NCBI GenBank assembly: GCA_037954325.1
Contig: JBBMNZ010000019.1
Span: forward strand, 8,384,501-8,448,500
Length of the DNA stretch: 64,000 nt
DNA from: Fistularia commersonii
Taxonomy: Eukaryota > Chordata > Actinopteri > Syngnathiformes > Fistulariidae
Direction of reading: 5' to 3'
Below, piece after piece: positions 50,516-63,161 of the stretch. Below the pieces are notes generated by a model, which was not told the origin of the DNA, did not search any database, and saw only the letters and a program-made list of their open reading frames with translations. Numbering within the stretch: the stretch's first letter is position 1; each line of letters begins with the position of its first letter. A program made the translations under genes and the position numbers.

Positions 50516-50540
50516 GTATATATATATATATATATATATA
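50516..50540. repeat. (TA)n microsatellite
   Basis: About 12 perfect TA units. Confidence 0.85.
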
Positions 50541-51934
50541 ATATGTATATCCCAAAATTAAAATGGAAGATATTGGGGAAAAGTACTTCAGGCACTTTTT
50601 TTTGGGTCATATGTGGTGAATAAATGGGATATTAAGGACATTGCTGAAGTTAAAATATTAAGCTCCCTGACAAACAGACTGTCTAGTATTGTCCACATAC
50701 AATGAACATGACTGTGCATACATTCAGAGTCATACTACCTTCACTTTTACCTCTATTTAATCCGTAATTAATTCCTCTATTCAAACAAGATATTCCACAA
50801 TTGTTGTTGATCATTTTTTCTGGGATGTTTTAATTCTATCCCAAGAGGGCGTAATGCTCCATCTGCTTCCACATGAAACATGTCATCTACCAGTCTGACC
50901 CTGATATCACCTACCCTCTTCAAAGACTTGGCTATACACACAGGGGTTTCTTTTATTTAGGGGTTTGCAATTAAGAATTTAAAAGCCTCAACTTAGATTA
51001 ACTGCAGACATGGTTGTGATGGAAGATTATTAATAGTGTGTGGCTTACAAAAACAACCCATAAAAATGCAGCCCATATGGTAACATAGAAAGTAGAATGC
51101 CATTCATTTACTGTTCAATAAACCAATTAAAATACCATGAAAAATGATCAAATAATTCATACAGTTTACAATTGGACTATTTTGAGGGAGGTATTGTGGC
51201 AGCCACAAGGGAATAGTAGATCTTAAAAAATAATTACTAATGTTAATATTTTATGCCTTTTATGCCTCAAGTCTTTATTTGTCAGATATTTGGCTAAATC
51301 TTTCATATGGCTGCACAATTATTTATGTCTCTGTGGGATGACTAAAATATCTATATTTCTATCTATCCATATATCTCAAATTACAGCTGTTTAACACGAC
51401 ACTGAGATCTGGTCGCATATTTTTGTTGTCCGTTGTAGCAGTATTTGATTCAAGAGTGAAAGGTTCTGTAATGTTTAGTATCTTGTCCAAGAACCCACAG
51501 AATGGAAGCCAGTATTCATCTTGCAAAACTGCCGGAGCATGAGGTAGTTCACAAATAAGCGCCTGAGAAAACACGGCACAGGGAACGTGTCACTTCTCAT
51601 GGCCTGACAACTAGCATCCGTCGGAAATGGCTTGGCACTACTTATCCATAAAATTAGAGTCTGTTTAAATATACAGTGTCGAAACCCTGGAATGATTTAG
51701 TACATAATCCATCTCTGCTCCAACTGAGACAAATGTGAGGTAAGCTTTTCCGCTCTATGGTTGAATGAAAAGACAATTGTGTGAAGTGTTTATGCTACAA
51801 AGAAATAGGACAGACCCAAACATAGTGTAATTCTGTGTTGAACAGCGATGGTCAAACATGCTGCTTACTTCATTGGTTTTTCCACACTTTCTGGTTTTCA
51901 TTTCTCTAATTCGTATTAAACAACACCGATGAGA

Positions 51935-51941
51935 TGCACGC

Positions 51942-52006
<65 letters not shown>
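51935..52006. repeat. (CA)n microsatellite, about 70 bases
   Basis: Starts TGCACGCACACGCACA, then pure CA to 52006. Strict purine-pyrimidine alternation throughout, so it can form Z-DNA. Confidence 0.95.
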
Positions 52007-52008
<2 letters not shown>

Positions 52009-53949
52009 TTAGTTTATATAGAAGGTGAGGTCATCGTATCACAATAAGTCACAATCCTGATTTCTAAGTGTCAACACATGCCAGTCAGCTGACATGGCCA
52101 AAGAATGTTTATCACCGTGACATTTTTTCTTTCTCAAACCATCCCTTCCCCCAAGCCTGTGCAGCTCCAGAATGATAACTATTGGTCATTTTGCTGCAGC
52201 ACTGCCATTTAATGAATCGTTCCATTGCCTTGTGGATAACAGAATGAACTAATGCCTTTCTGTGTTAGTGGCTGCCACTGCCTATCCTATCAGATAATTA
52301 ACTTTTTGCAAATAGACTGTGCTGACTACCAAACAGAGCAAGCCTGCACAATTAGAATTACTTATCGAAGGTCCCTCTTTTTCTTTTTTTTACAGACATT
52401 GGAGGAAAAACAAACAGGAAGAATCTTTTTTTTTTCCTTCAACAGTCTTGCATGACCAAGCCCTAGATTAGTGTATCCGTAAACAAATGAATTAAAAAAA
52501 TAGGAAAAATGGAAAGTATGAAAAGCCTCTGGAATAATTTGTTTGGTTCACAACCACAGCCCAGGTTTAGAGAATTTCCAGAAACAAAGAGGGTGAGTGT
52601 CTACTGGTACTCACCCCCTCTGCCTTCTCCTTTCCAACGTATTTTTTTTTTAAGTCTCATGCCGGCAGTGGCACAATTCAATATTTATATGTTTCCTTCT
52701 GTTTGGTTTTCCAGCAAAGGGAGATGGTCTTTCAAGTGTCTGATTTGCCACACCAGCAATTGAGTTCCAGCTTTTAAAGGGTTTGGGCCGTTTGAACAAA
52801 GCCATCTGTTTGAGAGGGCTGTTTTATTAAGTGACAAACTGGATCCCTCTTCATCGTTTGTGTCCTATGGGAGATGGCAGAAATCTGTGTGCGGGCGCAC
52901 ATGCGGGCTTGCATGTGTGGAGAAACAGATACAAGAAGTAAAGAAGTAGAGAGGCTACAAGTTTTCCTTTGCAAACATTGTTATACCACAGAGGAGACCA
53001 TGTCACAGATGTAGCTGTCTGCAGAAATGAAAGGTTTCTGCCTTTAACAATTTACAATATTAATAGAAGACGGAAACCTTTCACTTACACTTCTTATGCT
53101 CAGCTGTTGCATTAATAATCATATGTATTTAAATGGAACCCTACAGGATTGTGTACGGTCCCAAAACCGTCAATTTATTAATGCCTTTTTCAGTGGTGCA
53201 CAATGTTCTCTCAGTTCAGTGTTCACTGTTGTATTCATGCAACAAGGGCCTTTTAATACAAGAGAGAGAGGGTGCTTCAAGTGCATGGATGGACATGTGG
53301 ATGATGGGCTGCGCTTGTGCACCTCTGGTGCCTTTTCCTCCCTATCCCCATCTTGTCAGAGTATCTGACAGTGCATTGAATGTGGGGCGCGAGCATTAGC
53401 TAGTCCCTTTGAAGCAGTTGCTGTTGTCTGTACAGAAGTGCTCTAACTCCTACAGCGCCACAGCCAGAAGCTGAGACACTGCATAGGCGAGCCAATAAGC
53501 ATGAGTAATACACACTGACTGGGGTTAAGAATGTCCCATTGGGGTATAAGCTTTTTGCAACATTACTTTTTGGCTGAATATTTGACTAAAATAATTCACA
53601 AGTGAGTTGTGTATTATGCTTTAGTTTCCATCCCTTTGAAGCCTTGCTTAAAAAAAGAAAAACATCTTTTTAAGGCATTGTTTTTTTTTTTTTAAAGCAG
53701 CTACAGTAGGAGATTCTGACTGTAAGAGAAAGTTTGACCTACACCCCTAACAATTATATGCTGCCTGAAGATTATTGTGTCATTCAGCTGCATTTTTGTT
53801 TTTTCTATTAAATTTGTTTCACAGAATGACTAATGAATTTTCATATAGAGCAAATTTAAGCAGTTAGACGGGGCAATGTGGGAGAAGGATAGTATTATGA
53901 ACTTCATTATGTGTGACAAACAGCAGAATATTGATGGTACAGCGAGTCT

Positions 53950-54150
53950 CCATCACCGCACTGCATTAAAACCTCTGCATTGAATTAATGTACTATTCCT
54001 GATCCAGTAATTAACAATCATTCGGGGGCCATATCCCTTTTCAAGTAATCACTAATTGCAATGATAATTTCAGTTTCCATTTAAGGCAAGATTACCAGTG
54101 AACATGCAATGCAAATCAGCCAACAGTTCTAATTAAGCTCCAATTCCTTT
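53950..54150. other. Candidate conserved non-coding element
   Basis: GATCCAGTAATTAACAATCA, TCAAGTAATCACTAATTGCA, GAACATGCAATGCAAATCAG (POU octamer at 54109-54116) and GTTCTAATTAAGCTCCAATT. Dense in homeodomain-type cores, unique-looking, non-coding. Regulatory role is inferred only. Confidence 0.35.
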
Positions 54151-56559
54151 TTTTTCTTTTTGCCTAAACCCCTTTGTGAGCACATACAATGTGGAGTTTG
54201 TTTCCTCGGCAGCACAAAAGACAAAATTTTATCATAATGCTGCAGATAGTAAGCTGTGTAGCGCCTGAAGAAAATAATTTATGCAGTGTTTGTTCACTTG
54301 ATTACTATTTGGTGTTTATCTTTGTGCTTTTTTTTTCCCCCACTTATTTTTTGTTTTGTTTACTTTACTGTTTGTGTGTGTCCCTTTTCTAGCATGGGTC
54401 ATGTTTTGAGGCAGTATATAGATCAAAGAGGGTGTTGCCTTATAAACTTCACATATCTAAGTTTACCTCCCATAAATGTATCACTTTTTAAGTCTTTGAA
54501 AAAAAAAACAAATTTTGACAATACGTCAGCATCACAACATTGATATGCTGCAACTTAAGGATAATGAATTAGGTTCATGCCAACTTTAAATGTTCCTTTT
54601 TTTCACCTGTATGGCAAAATTAGAGCAGAGAATTTGCAGACTGCCACCCAGTGTGTTGGTATTAATTATCCCCCTCCAAATCCCTCACCTCACCCAGCAA
54701 GTTAAAGGTTCACCGATGAAATGACCTCTTTCATGCAAAATGAAATTAAATTAAAAAATGTCACCCAGAATGATTGTGAAAACTGAGCTATATTGCCATT
54801 GTGTCTGCAGCGAAAAGTAACAAACTGAAAGTTTTTTGGGTCATTTTTTTGTGCTCTCGCCAGTTTATGCTCTTTAATGGTCCGGTGAATCAAGCTGTGG
54901 CCAAGAGAGTCTTGGTGACTCGAAATGTTAAGACCATTATAAAAGAAACCCCAACTCTGATCTCATTAAATGCAATGTTTTCTGTAAACTAAACCTAAAT
55001 CAAGAGAACTTGCATCAAATATAGACTCTCCAAGATACCCTGTCTGATAAAAAAAATCAATATAATTTATCATAGCATTATGTTCTGCACACAGTCCATT
55101 CAAGTAAACTGCTTGTCCTATGGCAGCTAGTCAAAGTTCAACACCATCAGTTCAAACCTCAATGAGTTGTCAATTCAAACAACAATGTTGAAAATATCTA
55201 TCTACGCTGCAAGTAAAGATTAAGTGCTTGCATTTTTTTGTCAAGTTTCATTTCTGTCTCAGGATCTCCGCTTGGTGTCTATCATTTTATTTTTACCGCC
55301 CAAAAAAGTTTAATTTTAACTTCATGGTGATGATTAACTTTGAGACTATTTGAAGCCAGAGGATTCCATTTTAGATTAGTGTATACTCCTTAATAAAGGC
55401 ACTTTTCCATTCATGAAATACTATGATGTCTTTACCATGTCCTTCAATAAGAGAGGATGCCACGACAGGGACTCTCAATAGTCAAGTCAAATGTAACCAA
55501 AGTAATATAATTACCTAAGGGCAGTGTGTAGAGCTCCACAGTAGGGTGACAGTAGCCTCGCAATAGTTCTCCATGTTTGTGATTATATCAGGAGCTTTGA
55601 ACAGAATAACAATTATTGGTTTGAAATAAATTTTGTATTTAAGGTTAAACAACACACAATGCCCAATTTGTCGATGAAGGATATCACTGATTCAGTTTAC
55701 GAAGACATTGGAACTGAAGGAGCCTCTTGAATGAGAGTTTATCTTAGCATTTGTGTTAGCAGTTCTGACAGACAGACAAGTTTCTGGTATATACTGAATG
55801 AATGAAAGATGATCTTGGTTGAATGTTCCATTATGCAAATGTATGGCTTGTTAGAGAACAAAAGAAGGCTCTCGGGAGAGATCAACATGTACCTTCTTGC
55901 AAATCCATTTATACCCTACAACTATTTAGGAGGGGTCAACAACTCAAACCAGACCCCAATGAACACCAACTCAGGTGAACTTTGTTCCGTTGGAGCTGAA
56001 TAACCTCCAATGATAAGAGATGAAAACTTCAGTTCAGTTGCTTCAAGAATTTTACAATTACAATGCTCAATGTTATTCAATTTCCTAAAATTATTTTTTC
56101 CATTTATTTTGTAATAGAATTTGGTAAATAATTGGCAAAGTAACATTTTCAACTACCTAATAGAAGATTTTGTGTTTGAATGGCTTCTGTAAGGCTGCGA
56201 ACATGACTGAACTGAAAAATCTGGGTTTGTTGTTTGCAGTACATGGGTTTGCACAATGTTTGCCTTGAGATTATATCTTTTTGGTTGCTGTCAAGGTGCC
56301 AGTCACAGCATTGTTCATGAAAACTGAAGTTTTATTCAACCAATGTCTACCTGAAGCAATTGGAGAAGTCGACCAAAATGGATGTTTGTCTGCACCAGAC
56401 CTAAAATGGGGGTTTGTTGGTGATATCAGCAGCCATGTCTGTGAAAACACCATTACCACCATGTCACGCCTCAATCACTCCCCATTGTGTGATGACTTTC
56501 CCCAACCCTCTTCCCCTCACCTCCAGTGCTGATCTCCCTTACATGTCGTAGCAGTCTAT

Positions 56560-56790
56560 CACAGCCGACATACAGGGACGCACCGAGCCGTAATGGATGG
56601 CCCTGGAGCGAAAACAGCCCCAATAGCATATCAATTACCCATCAGCTCCCTCTCGGCTCGATGCCAATGTTTACCACTTCAACCAAGTCAATGAGATAAG
56701 GTGCAAATGCAGATATAATGGTGCATTTGCCGCTTACAAATTACACAGTGTAAAGTATGCTGCCCAATTGTCAGATATGTCGGATGGTAA
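56560..56790. other. Candidate conserved non-coding element
   Basis: Unusually CpG-containing for this intron (GGGACGCACCGAGCCG, TCTCGGCTCGATGCC). It continues with AGCATATCAATTACCCATCA, CAATGAGATAAGGTGCAAAT and GCATTTGCCGCTTACAAATT. Retained CpGs in an AT-rich intron suggest low methylation decay or constraint. No coding frame. Confidence 0.4.
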
Positions 56791-57085
56791 ATGAGAGATA
56801 TCATTGAGACACATGTGTATTTGTAGGTTTGCATGCAATATAGCGTGCATGGAATTAGCCAATGGAGTGGTTTTACTCAGTGGAAACCCAGCTGCTTGTC
56901 TGTTTATTTGTTCACCCCTTTGATTACTGACTACACCTTATATCACCTCTCTCCCAATGATGCAGGTTAATTTGTCCCCAGTCACAGTGCTGGCACTGAT
57001 GCTGCTGGGCAGTACAATCTGGAAGTGGAAATCAGTCTGCATGCAGGCACGATGAGCAGGGACAATCATACATACTTACTCTTTC

Positions 57086-57126
57086 GCACACACACACACA
57101 CATGCGCACACGCAAACACAAACACA
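57086..57126. repeat. Imperfect (CA)n microsatellite
   Basis: CGCACACACACACACACATG followed by interrupted CA units. Confidence 0.8.
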
Positions 57127-60126
57127 TACCGATACTGATGCGGTGATTCAGATGGCTGGCATTACTGCAGCTGTGTAGCCTAATGGCTTACTGAAGTGAT
57201 TGATAAAAGGCAAGCAGTTGCCCCACAGGAGGACAGATGGAGCACACTTCCCAGTGAGGCTGGCGCTTAAGCTTTCCAGACTTAGTGCAAAGACATCACT
57301 GCTACTGAAATAATTTGAGTCTTGATCATCTTGATAGAGGCAGAAAATAAGTCTCACCAACCAAATCTTGTCAGAGAATGACTGAAGCTTTGGTTAAGAC
57401 TCATTTACACAAGTTTTTAATCTTAATTCATTGTTATACTGGTTGCAATAGCCCTATTAGCTGATGGGGAGGAGCTCATTGTGCAAATAAAAGCAAATAA
57501 ATGGAGAAAATAAATAAAATGCCTCACATCAAAATCATGTCAAATCATATGCTACAAGGTGCCTGTGCTTGCTTGTTCTGCATAAAGATTTTATTATACA
57601 GGGAAAGACGTTTCCAGGCTGTGCATTTGACAATGAAAACTTTGTGAAGTTATTCAATAAATACAATTTAAAAAGGTTATGGAAATTGCTGATATGGCTA
57701 AAAAACAGATTATACTGTTGTAGAAATCACACAGCAATCCCAGACTGACTATTATGCAGTTTAGTAAAACAAACCATTTTCAAGAGGAGCATGTATGTCA
57801 CGTTCAAGCTTGTCCCACTCTGCTGCAATCTCATCTCTGCTACAGTGCAGTTTTTGTTGGCTTTCCAATTGACATGCAGGGCTGAGCAGAGGTTTTAATT
57901 AGGATGAGCAGAATACCCACATGGCCAATCAGAGCTTGCCAGGAAGTTATCAGGTATATGACACATTTGCATTGCATTTAGACATCGTTCCACTTCGTGG
58001 TTTTCTAGAGATTAGTTAACTCTACTTCTGAGACAGTACATCATATAGCTTTTATGCAACTGTTTTGAGAATCCACATGATTTTATGCCCAGTGCAGCAT
58101 GATATCAAGTGTTTTGCATGATTGCTGGTTAAAATATTTGGCATTTAGTGCGACATAAAACATCAATAATTGTACATTGATAATCATTCTTTTGGCCATT
58201 TCACCCTTGAAAACACCTCTCCCCCAGACTAGAGCAAAGTCACACAAATCCCAGCTAGCAACAAATTATGACAAAGAAAATGTCAAAACAAGATATTCTT
58301 CCTTGTAAAACCATCCTGCATGACACAGTTGGAAATAATAGAATCCCTTTTGTTTCAAAACCTGAGTTAATATCTTTTGAATTTACTCTATGACAGTATC
58401 ACAAAATGATCATGATAATAGAAAACATTTATTGTCAGTGAAGGAGTAAGGTTCTTTTTATTCGTTTTTCTTATTTTTTTTACAGATTTTTACTTTGAAT
58501 TGAACTGAAGCATAGAATCACAGCTTCTATTATATTCCTGAAATGTGTAAGGACAATGTTTAGAGGTAAAACTCTGTATGCAGAGTTTGGAAAAGTAAAT
58601 TGTTAGTCGAAGGGATTATGTCATCATCTTTGCACAACCTAACTGTTATGTTAATCGAGGCCAGCTGCCCCATGGCAGAACACCAGTAAAACCAACCACA
58701 GCATGTTAATGTGATTCAAATAGTGATTAAAATAAATGATAGTATGGTAAACCACCAAGTTATTAGCTGTGAAGACCATTTTGAATCTACTGGGAACAAA
58801 GTAAACTGAAGTTCAATTGCATTTTCAATGCCAGCAGAGGACCAATGAAAAGAAGCATTGAGACTTTTAGGCGGTAAATAAGTTCTTATGTAGTGTCTGA
58901 TCACCCTAAATGTCAGAAGTTTTCAGAAGTTTCCTTGTCTTGTTTGTCTTGACCAATCGATGGGTTACTTGAGGATTCAACTCCATTTGGAATTTGCTTT
59001 TAGAAATATGTACTTTAGATGAGGGTGATGACGTTTCATTTCAAAGGTTCAGGCTCAGTAAGGCTTTGGACTCTGTTACCCAGATTGAAATAGAACTAGC
59101 AGCTGAAGGAGAAGTGGGATGTTCAGAGGAGACCTGTTATTATAGACATGTGACACTTCCAGGTTACACAGTGATTTGAATAGCTCTAACATGGACAACA
59201 TTTTGGCCTGGCAGATACAATTTCAGAGTTTTAGACTATACCTGTGGTAGCATGGTCTCTATAACACTATTGAATGACAGTGAAACCGTAAATTTGACAG
59301 GATATTGTATTCATTAACGACGTAACACAGAAGACAACCTCAATAGGAGATATTTTGATTGTTTATAGGCTACTGAGTAATGTTGCATCATTAATAATTT
59401 AAGTTTTGAACAATAATGGCATGGGCAGTGTTCCTTGTGTTCTGCCTAAAGGCCTTTCATTGTCTTCTCTTGGGTGCGAATGTGAAACTGCTTAATGGTT
59501 TTCATATTCTTCATTGACTGGTTTTGCAATTCAACAAGATCCTGTATACACTGATAAGGAAACACAAACATACAAAGAATAAGATGACCTTGACCACAAT
59601 TATAAAAAAAAAAATGAATGTGCCATCAGATTTTTCAGACACAAAAATTAAAAATGACACCTATGCATGAGGACTGAAAGTGTTGTGACAATGCAAATAA
59701 TTCATGCCAATATTTTGATAGATTTCTTCTTCTTTTCCTCCCAACAGTTCCCCTCAGGAGAAGTGAATCATCTGCAACCCTCTAACCCTAATCTCTGCAT
59801 CCTCATCTTTCATAGCAACTAATTTCATGTCCTGCTTCACTACATCCATAAATCTGTAGTATGTTTTGATATATCTATAGCACTGATATTAGTTATATGT
59901 TGACAGCCATCAAGGTCATAACAAAATGCTTTGTAAACTGTCTTGTCCTGATCTAACTGCATAGTGTAGTCATGACAATCTCCTGCCTTGACCTCCAAAG
60001 ACATTTTGATTGAAAATTGCACTATGTTTCTGGATAAGAGGTATCAATCACTTCGTCTGTATTACTTGCACGGTCACTAAGCTTATTTAAATGTGTTTTT
60101 CTTTGTTTGTTTTTGTTTCCTTCTAG

Positions 60127-60272
60127 CCCCACCAAAGTTTTTAAGAACTCCCAATGACCAAACTGGTGTGCAAGGAGGTGTAGCATCATTCATCTGTCAA
60201 GCTACAGGAGATCCACGGCCAAAGATTGTGTGGAATAAGAAGGGGAAGAAAGTCAGCAACCAGAGATTTGAG
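60127..60272 (+). CDS. ptprd: ptprd exon: first half of Ig-like domain 1
   Basis: This 146-bp exon enters in phase 1 and leaves in phase 0. It has a polypyrimidine-rich acceptor ending TTCCTTCTAG and the donor GAG|GTATTA. Numbering from ATG 35335, it encodes residues 27-75: TPPKF, DQTGV, then GGVASFICQATGDPRPK with the first Ig cysteine (C50), the buried tryptophan W62 and the basic loop KKGKK (64-68) followed by VSNQRFE. The run from GGVASFIC through SNQRFE matches vertebrate PTPRD as I recall it and differs from PTPRS (GDPKPRVTW, VNSQRFE) and PTPRF (GEPKPRITW, VSSQRFE). The KKGKK loop is part of the known heparan/chondroitin sulphate-binding surface of LAR-family Ig1. It neighbours a SINE about 430 bases downstream. 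Confidence 0.93.
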
Positions 60273-60699
60273 GTATTAGGTCTATTGTTCTGATGTAAAA
60301 TGCTCGACATATGAGAATGCATTTGCACTGCTTCTGGCTCCCCTGTCACTTAATCCATTGTGCCAAGTCCCACTCACTTGCTTTTTGCCATGATTTGCCA
60401 CGACGCATTAGCAGCTTCAATTGTTATGCTGGCCAGGCTTTGAAATTCAAAATGAATGATGTGTTGGGTTCAAATAATGTGGCAAACAGGAGGGGTTCAA
60501 ACTCCCATCAATTCAATAAAACCATACAGTTTGGGGGGGTGAATATATTTCCAGACACCCTTGTTTTAATCATTGAATTGTATTTTTCAGGGTACACAAT
60601 GAGTTCCAGGCCCATGATTATCAACTGTCAGATTTGTTTTTTTTTTATACTTTTTTTGTCATTTTCTACTCAAATAGAATGGATTTTACATTTCATTAG

Positions 60700-61012
60700 A
60701 CACTATTGACCTCACAGCAAGAAGGACCCTGGTTCGATTTCCACACGGGGCCTTTTGCGCAGAGTATGGATGTTCTCACTTTGCCTGCATGGGGTTTCCT
60801 CCGGGTTTGCGGGTTTTCTTCCCACAATCCAAAACATGCAGGTTTAATTAATTAACTGCCTAGATGTGTGAATAAGAGAGTGAATGGTTTTTAGTCTCGA
60901 TATGTGGCCCTACGATCAACTGACTAGATCGACTAATGACAGCCAGGACAGACTCCTACATCCCTGCGACCCTAATTACAGAAAACTGGTAGATAATGAA
61001 TTAATGAATGAA
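60700..61012 (+). mobile_element. tRNA-derived SINE, family A, 5'-truncated, + strand
   Basis: Begins within the head at CACTATTGACCTCACAGCAA, with a clear B box GGTTCGATTTCC (60732-60743). It then shows GGGTTTCCTCCGGG, TTCCCACAATCCAAAACATG, a TGCCTAGATGTGTGAATAAG body and an AATGAATG-type tail near 60995-61012. Same family as the copies at 9926 and 23835. The A-box end is missing. Confidence 0.75.
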
Positions 61013-62112
61013 GACTCTGCCAATTGCATGTATTTTTTTTGCCTCCGTTTAAAACTAATTTACAAAGAATAATAATAAAAACATATGTGTTTATATTTTT
61101 GAATTGACAGTTCCTTTTATCGTGTTTCTGAATCACGTATTTCATAGCCACTGAAACAATATTATAGATCCGACAGTAGAGTTTCGATTCACTCTACTTG
61201 ATGAAATTATTGCATTGTGTGGACTGTGTGTGTTTAACTTTTAGAGCACACGATGAGAAGTGAGCACGTCCCCTCTCAGGAGTTATTATTACCATCTCCA
61301 CCCCAACCATGACTTTAGAGACATTCATCATGCTCAAATCATAATTTGAACCCTGATGACATCACTAAAGGAAGATAAAGAATAGACAAGAGGATAAGAG
61401 AAACCTAAACTTGCAGAGTCATGGAATCTCTGTGTAAACTACATGCCACATTTGCCAGCTTACTGTAAAGTGAAAGTCTGTTTCACTTTGAGATTTCCTT
61501 TTGCTTTGTGGCATCTTTATCTAAATGCATGTCCTTTTCTCCTTATTTCAGCTGAAACTTTAATTTTTGGTCAGCTTTAATCTGCATTTCAGCTTAGTAG
61601 TCATGAGAAATAACATCATCAAAAAACACTGATAAGATTTCTAATGTCTGTGTCAGCCTTCACAACTGTCATAGTCTCACTTTCTTTCCCCGCTACATAT
61701 TTGCTTGCTATGACATAACAGCAATGATTTCGAACTAGGAGACATCTTTTTTTTAATCTCTTGCTGACATTAATCTAATCTTATCAGAGTTCATCATGTC
61801 TGCATTGCTTGCTGTACTGAATGCTAAGACACTAGTTTTCATTCCATCATTGCCTCACTGGGCTTGTTGGCTGCCATAATTTTATGTTTGTTCAATTATG
61901 GACTGCTGCCTCATCCTCTAACAATGACACATTGCCTTTAAGAACCATCACAACTTCCTTTTGTTATTTGCTTTTTGGGCATTAACGAAAAACAAGCTGT
62001 TCTTTTTGCGATCTCAAGCTTGAATGCCGGCACGAGTGTAATTTGGCGAGTGAAATGCTTAAGTGTAACATGCTCAGACATTGTAAATTGAAAAAAGTTT
62101 GTAGACCTCCGC

Positions 62113-62113
<1 letters not shown>

Positions 62114-62159
<46 letters not shown>
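62114..62159. repeat. (GT)23 microsatellite
   Basis: An uninterrupted TG run of about 46 bases, 860 bases upstream of the second Ig1 exon. Confidence 0.95.
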
Positions 62160-62163
<4 letters not shown>

Positions 62164-63019
62164 CAGGCGTGTATGCAAGAGTGACAGAGAGAGATCTCAG
62201 GCCTTTTCTTTATTCAAATCTACCTCTATGTTTAAAAGTGATTGAGTTATGACACAGGGCTTTCTATAATCAGTGAGTATACAACGTGTAGCATGCAAAA
62301 ATAGCTGAATAAGCTACAACAAACACCTGTTTGTGAGCATTTTATGTGTTGTCCGTCTAATACAGTCGCTCCTCTGTTTTGTACCACAATTTCACTCCAT
62401 GGTACAACTGTTCGTTACCGTTTATTAAATCACCTTTAAGTGTTTGTGTCTGTTCTGTCCCATTGACAAAATCCAGTGTGATGCATTTTCTAAGGATAGT
62501 GTGTTAACTTTAAGAGTGGGACATATTGCTGTTTAAATTTACTCTCCAAAGCCAAATCTGAGCTAAAAATTCTCTGCAGGAGAATATAACCCATTCTTAA
62601 AGTTAGTCAACTGCATTTATTTGCTTCTTAGATTATGTACAATATGAAAGTGCACATTGGAACAAGTTAATATACAAGTAAATTGCCCAGAATATGTGGA
62701 CCCGATAATTTCCAGTAATATATCTATAAAAATTTTTACCACAAAACAAGACAAGAAAATACAAATGTTCAACGCTTAGATAATGCTATCAAGATTCAAG
62801 AATCACACAGATGATTTTAATTCAACGTTGATACCACAGTATTCAAAATCAAACACCTCAAACTTAGCAAAAGATAGATTTTGTTTATGTCTTAGGATGC
62901 ACTTTGTGTGACCATTGTTGTTAACAAAATGTTTGTGTTGTTTTTGGTCTGCGGAAGGTCCCTCACCCATTGTGAACAAAAAAATCTCCTTTAACATATC
63001 TTGTCTCTCGCACCTGCAG

Positions 63020-63161
63020 GTGATAGAGTTCGATGACGGCTCTGGTTCAGTGCTAAGAATTCAGCCATTGCGCACGCCACGAGATGAAGCCATATATGAA
63101 TGTGTTGCCTCCAACAGTGTTGGAGAGATGAGTGCTACCACCAAACTCACTGTTTTACGTG
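63020..63161 (+). CDS. ptprd: ptprd exon: second half of Ig-like domain 1
   Basis: A 142-bp exon, in phase 0 and out phase 1, bounded by CACCTGCAG and the donor CGTG|GTAGGT. It encodes residues 76-122 (from ATG 35335): VIEFDDGSGSVLRIQPLR, then TPRDEAIYECVASNSVGE with the D-x-A-x-Y-x-C Ig signature (D97, A99, Y101, C103; C103 pairs with C50), and ends KLTVLR. R93 and R96 correspond to arginines of the glycosaminoglycan-binding face. The match to PTPRD is close (VIEFDDGSGSV, TPRDEAIYECVAS); PTPRF has VQRDEAIYECTAT and PTPRS has TPRDENVYECVAQ. The last base G plus the next exon would give the glutamate or aspartate that follows LTVLR in the family. The next exon (Ig2) is beyond the window. Confidence 0.93.

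Larger units (their letters stand above)
35414..60126 (+). other. ptprd: ptprd intron between signal-peptide exon and Ig1 exon (24.7 kb, phase 1)
   Basis: Donor A|GTAAGT at 35414; acceptor TTTGTTTCCTTCTAG ending at 60126. No coding exon is supported inside. It holds a minus-strand SINE (39415-39616), a LINE (45170-46735) and a LINE 3' stub (about 50185-50288), a dispersed-repeat 3' end near 38803-38950, CA/TA/GGAT microsatellites, homopolymer runs and several unique blocks listed separately. The remainder is AT-rich sequence in which I see no structure. Long early introns are typical of LAR-family genes. Confidence 0.85.
60273..63019 (+). other. ptprd: ptprd intron within Ig domain 1 (2.7 kb, phase 0)
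   Basis: Donor GTATTA at 60273; acceptor TCTCGCACCTGCAG ending at 63019. Holds a family A SINE (60700-61012) and a GT microsatellite (62114-62159). The open frame at 60311-60709 is not supported as coding. Nothing else is recognised. Confidence 0.88.

Noticed and set aside
60311..60709. 132-codon open frame just after the first Ig1 exon
   Set aside because: Begins in the intron after a good donor site and ends as it enters the SINE at 60700; no Ig or other domain.
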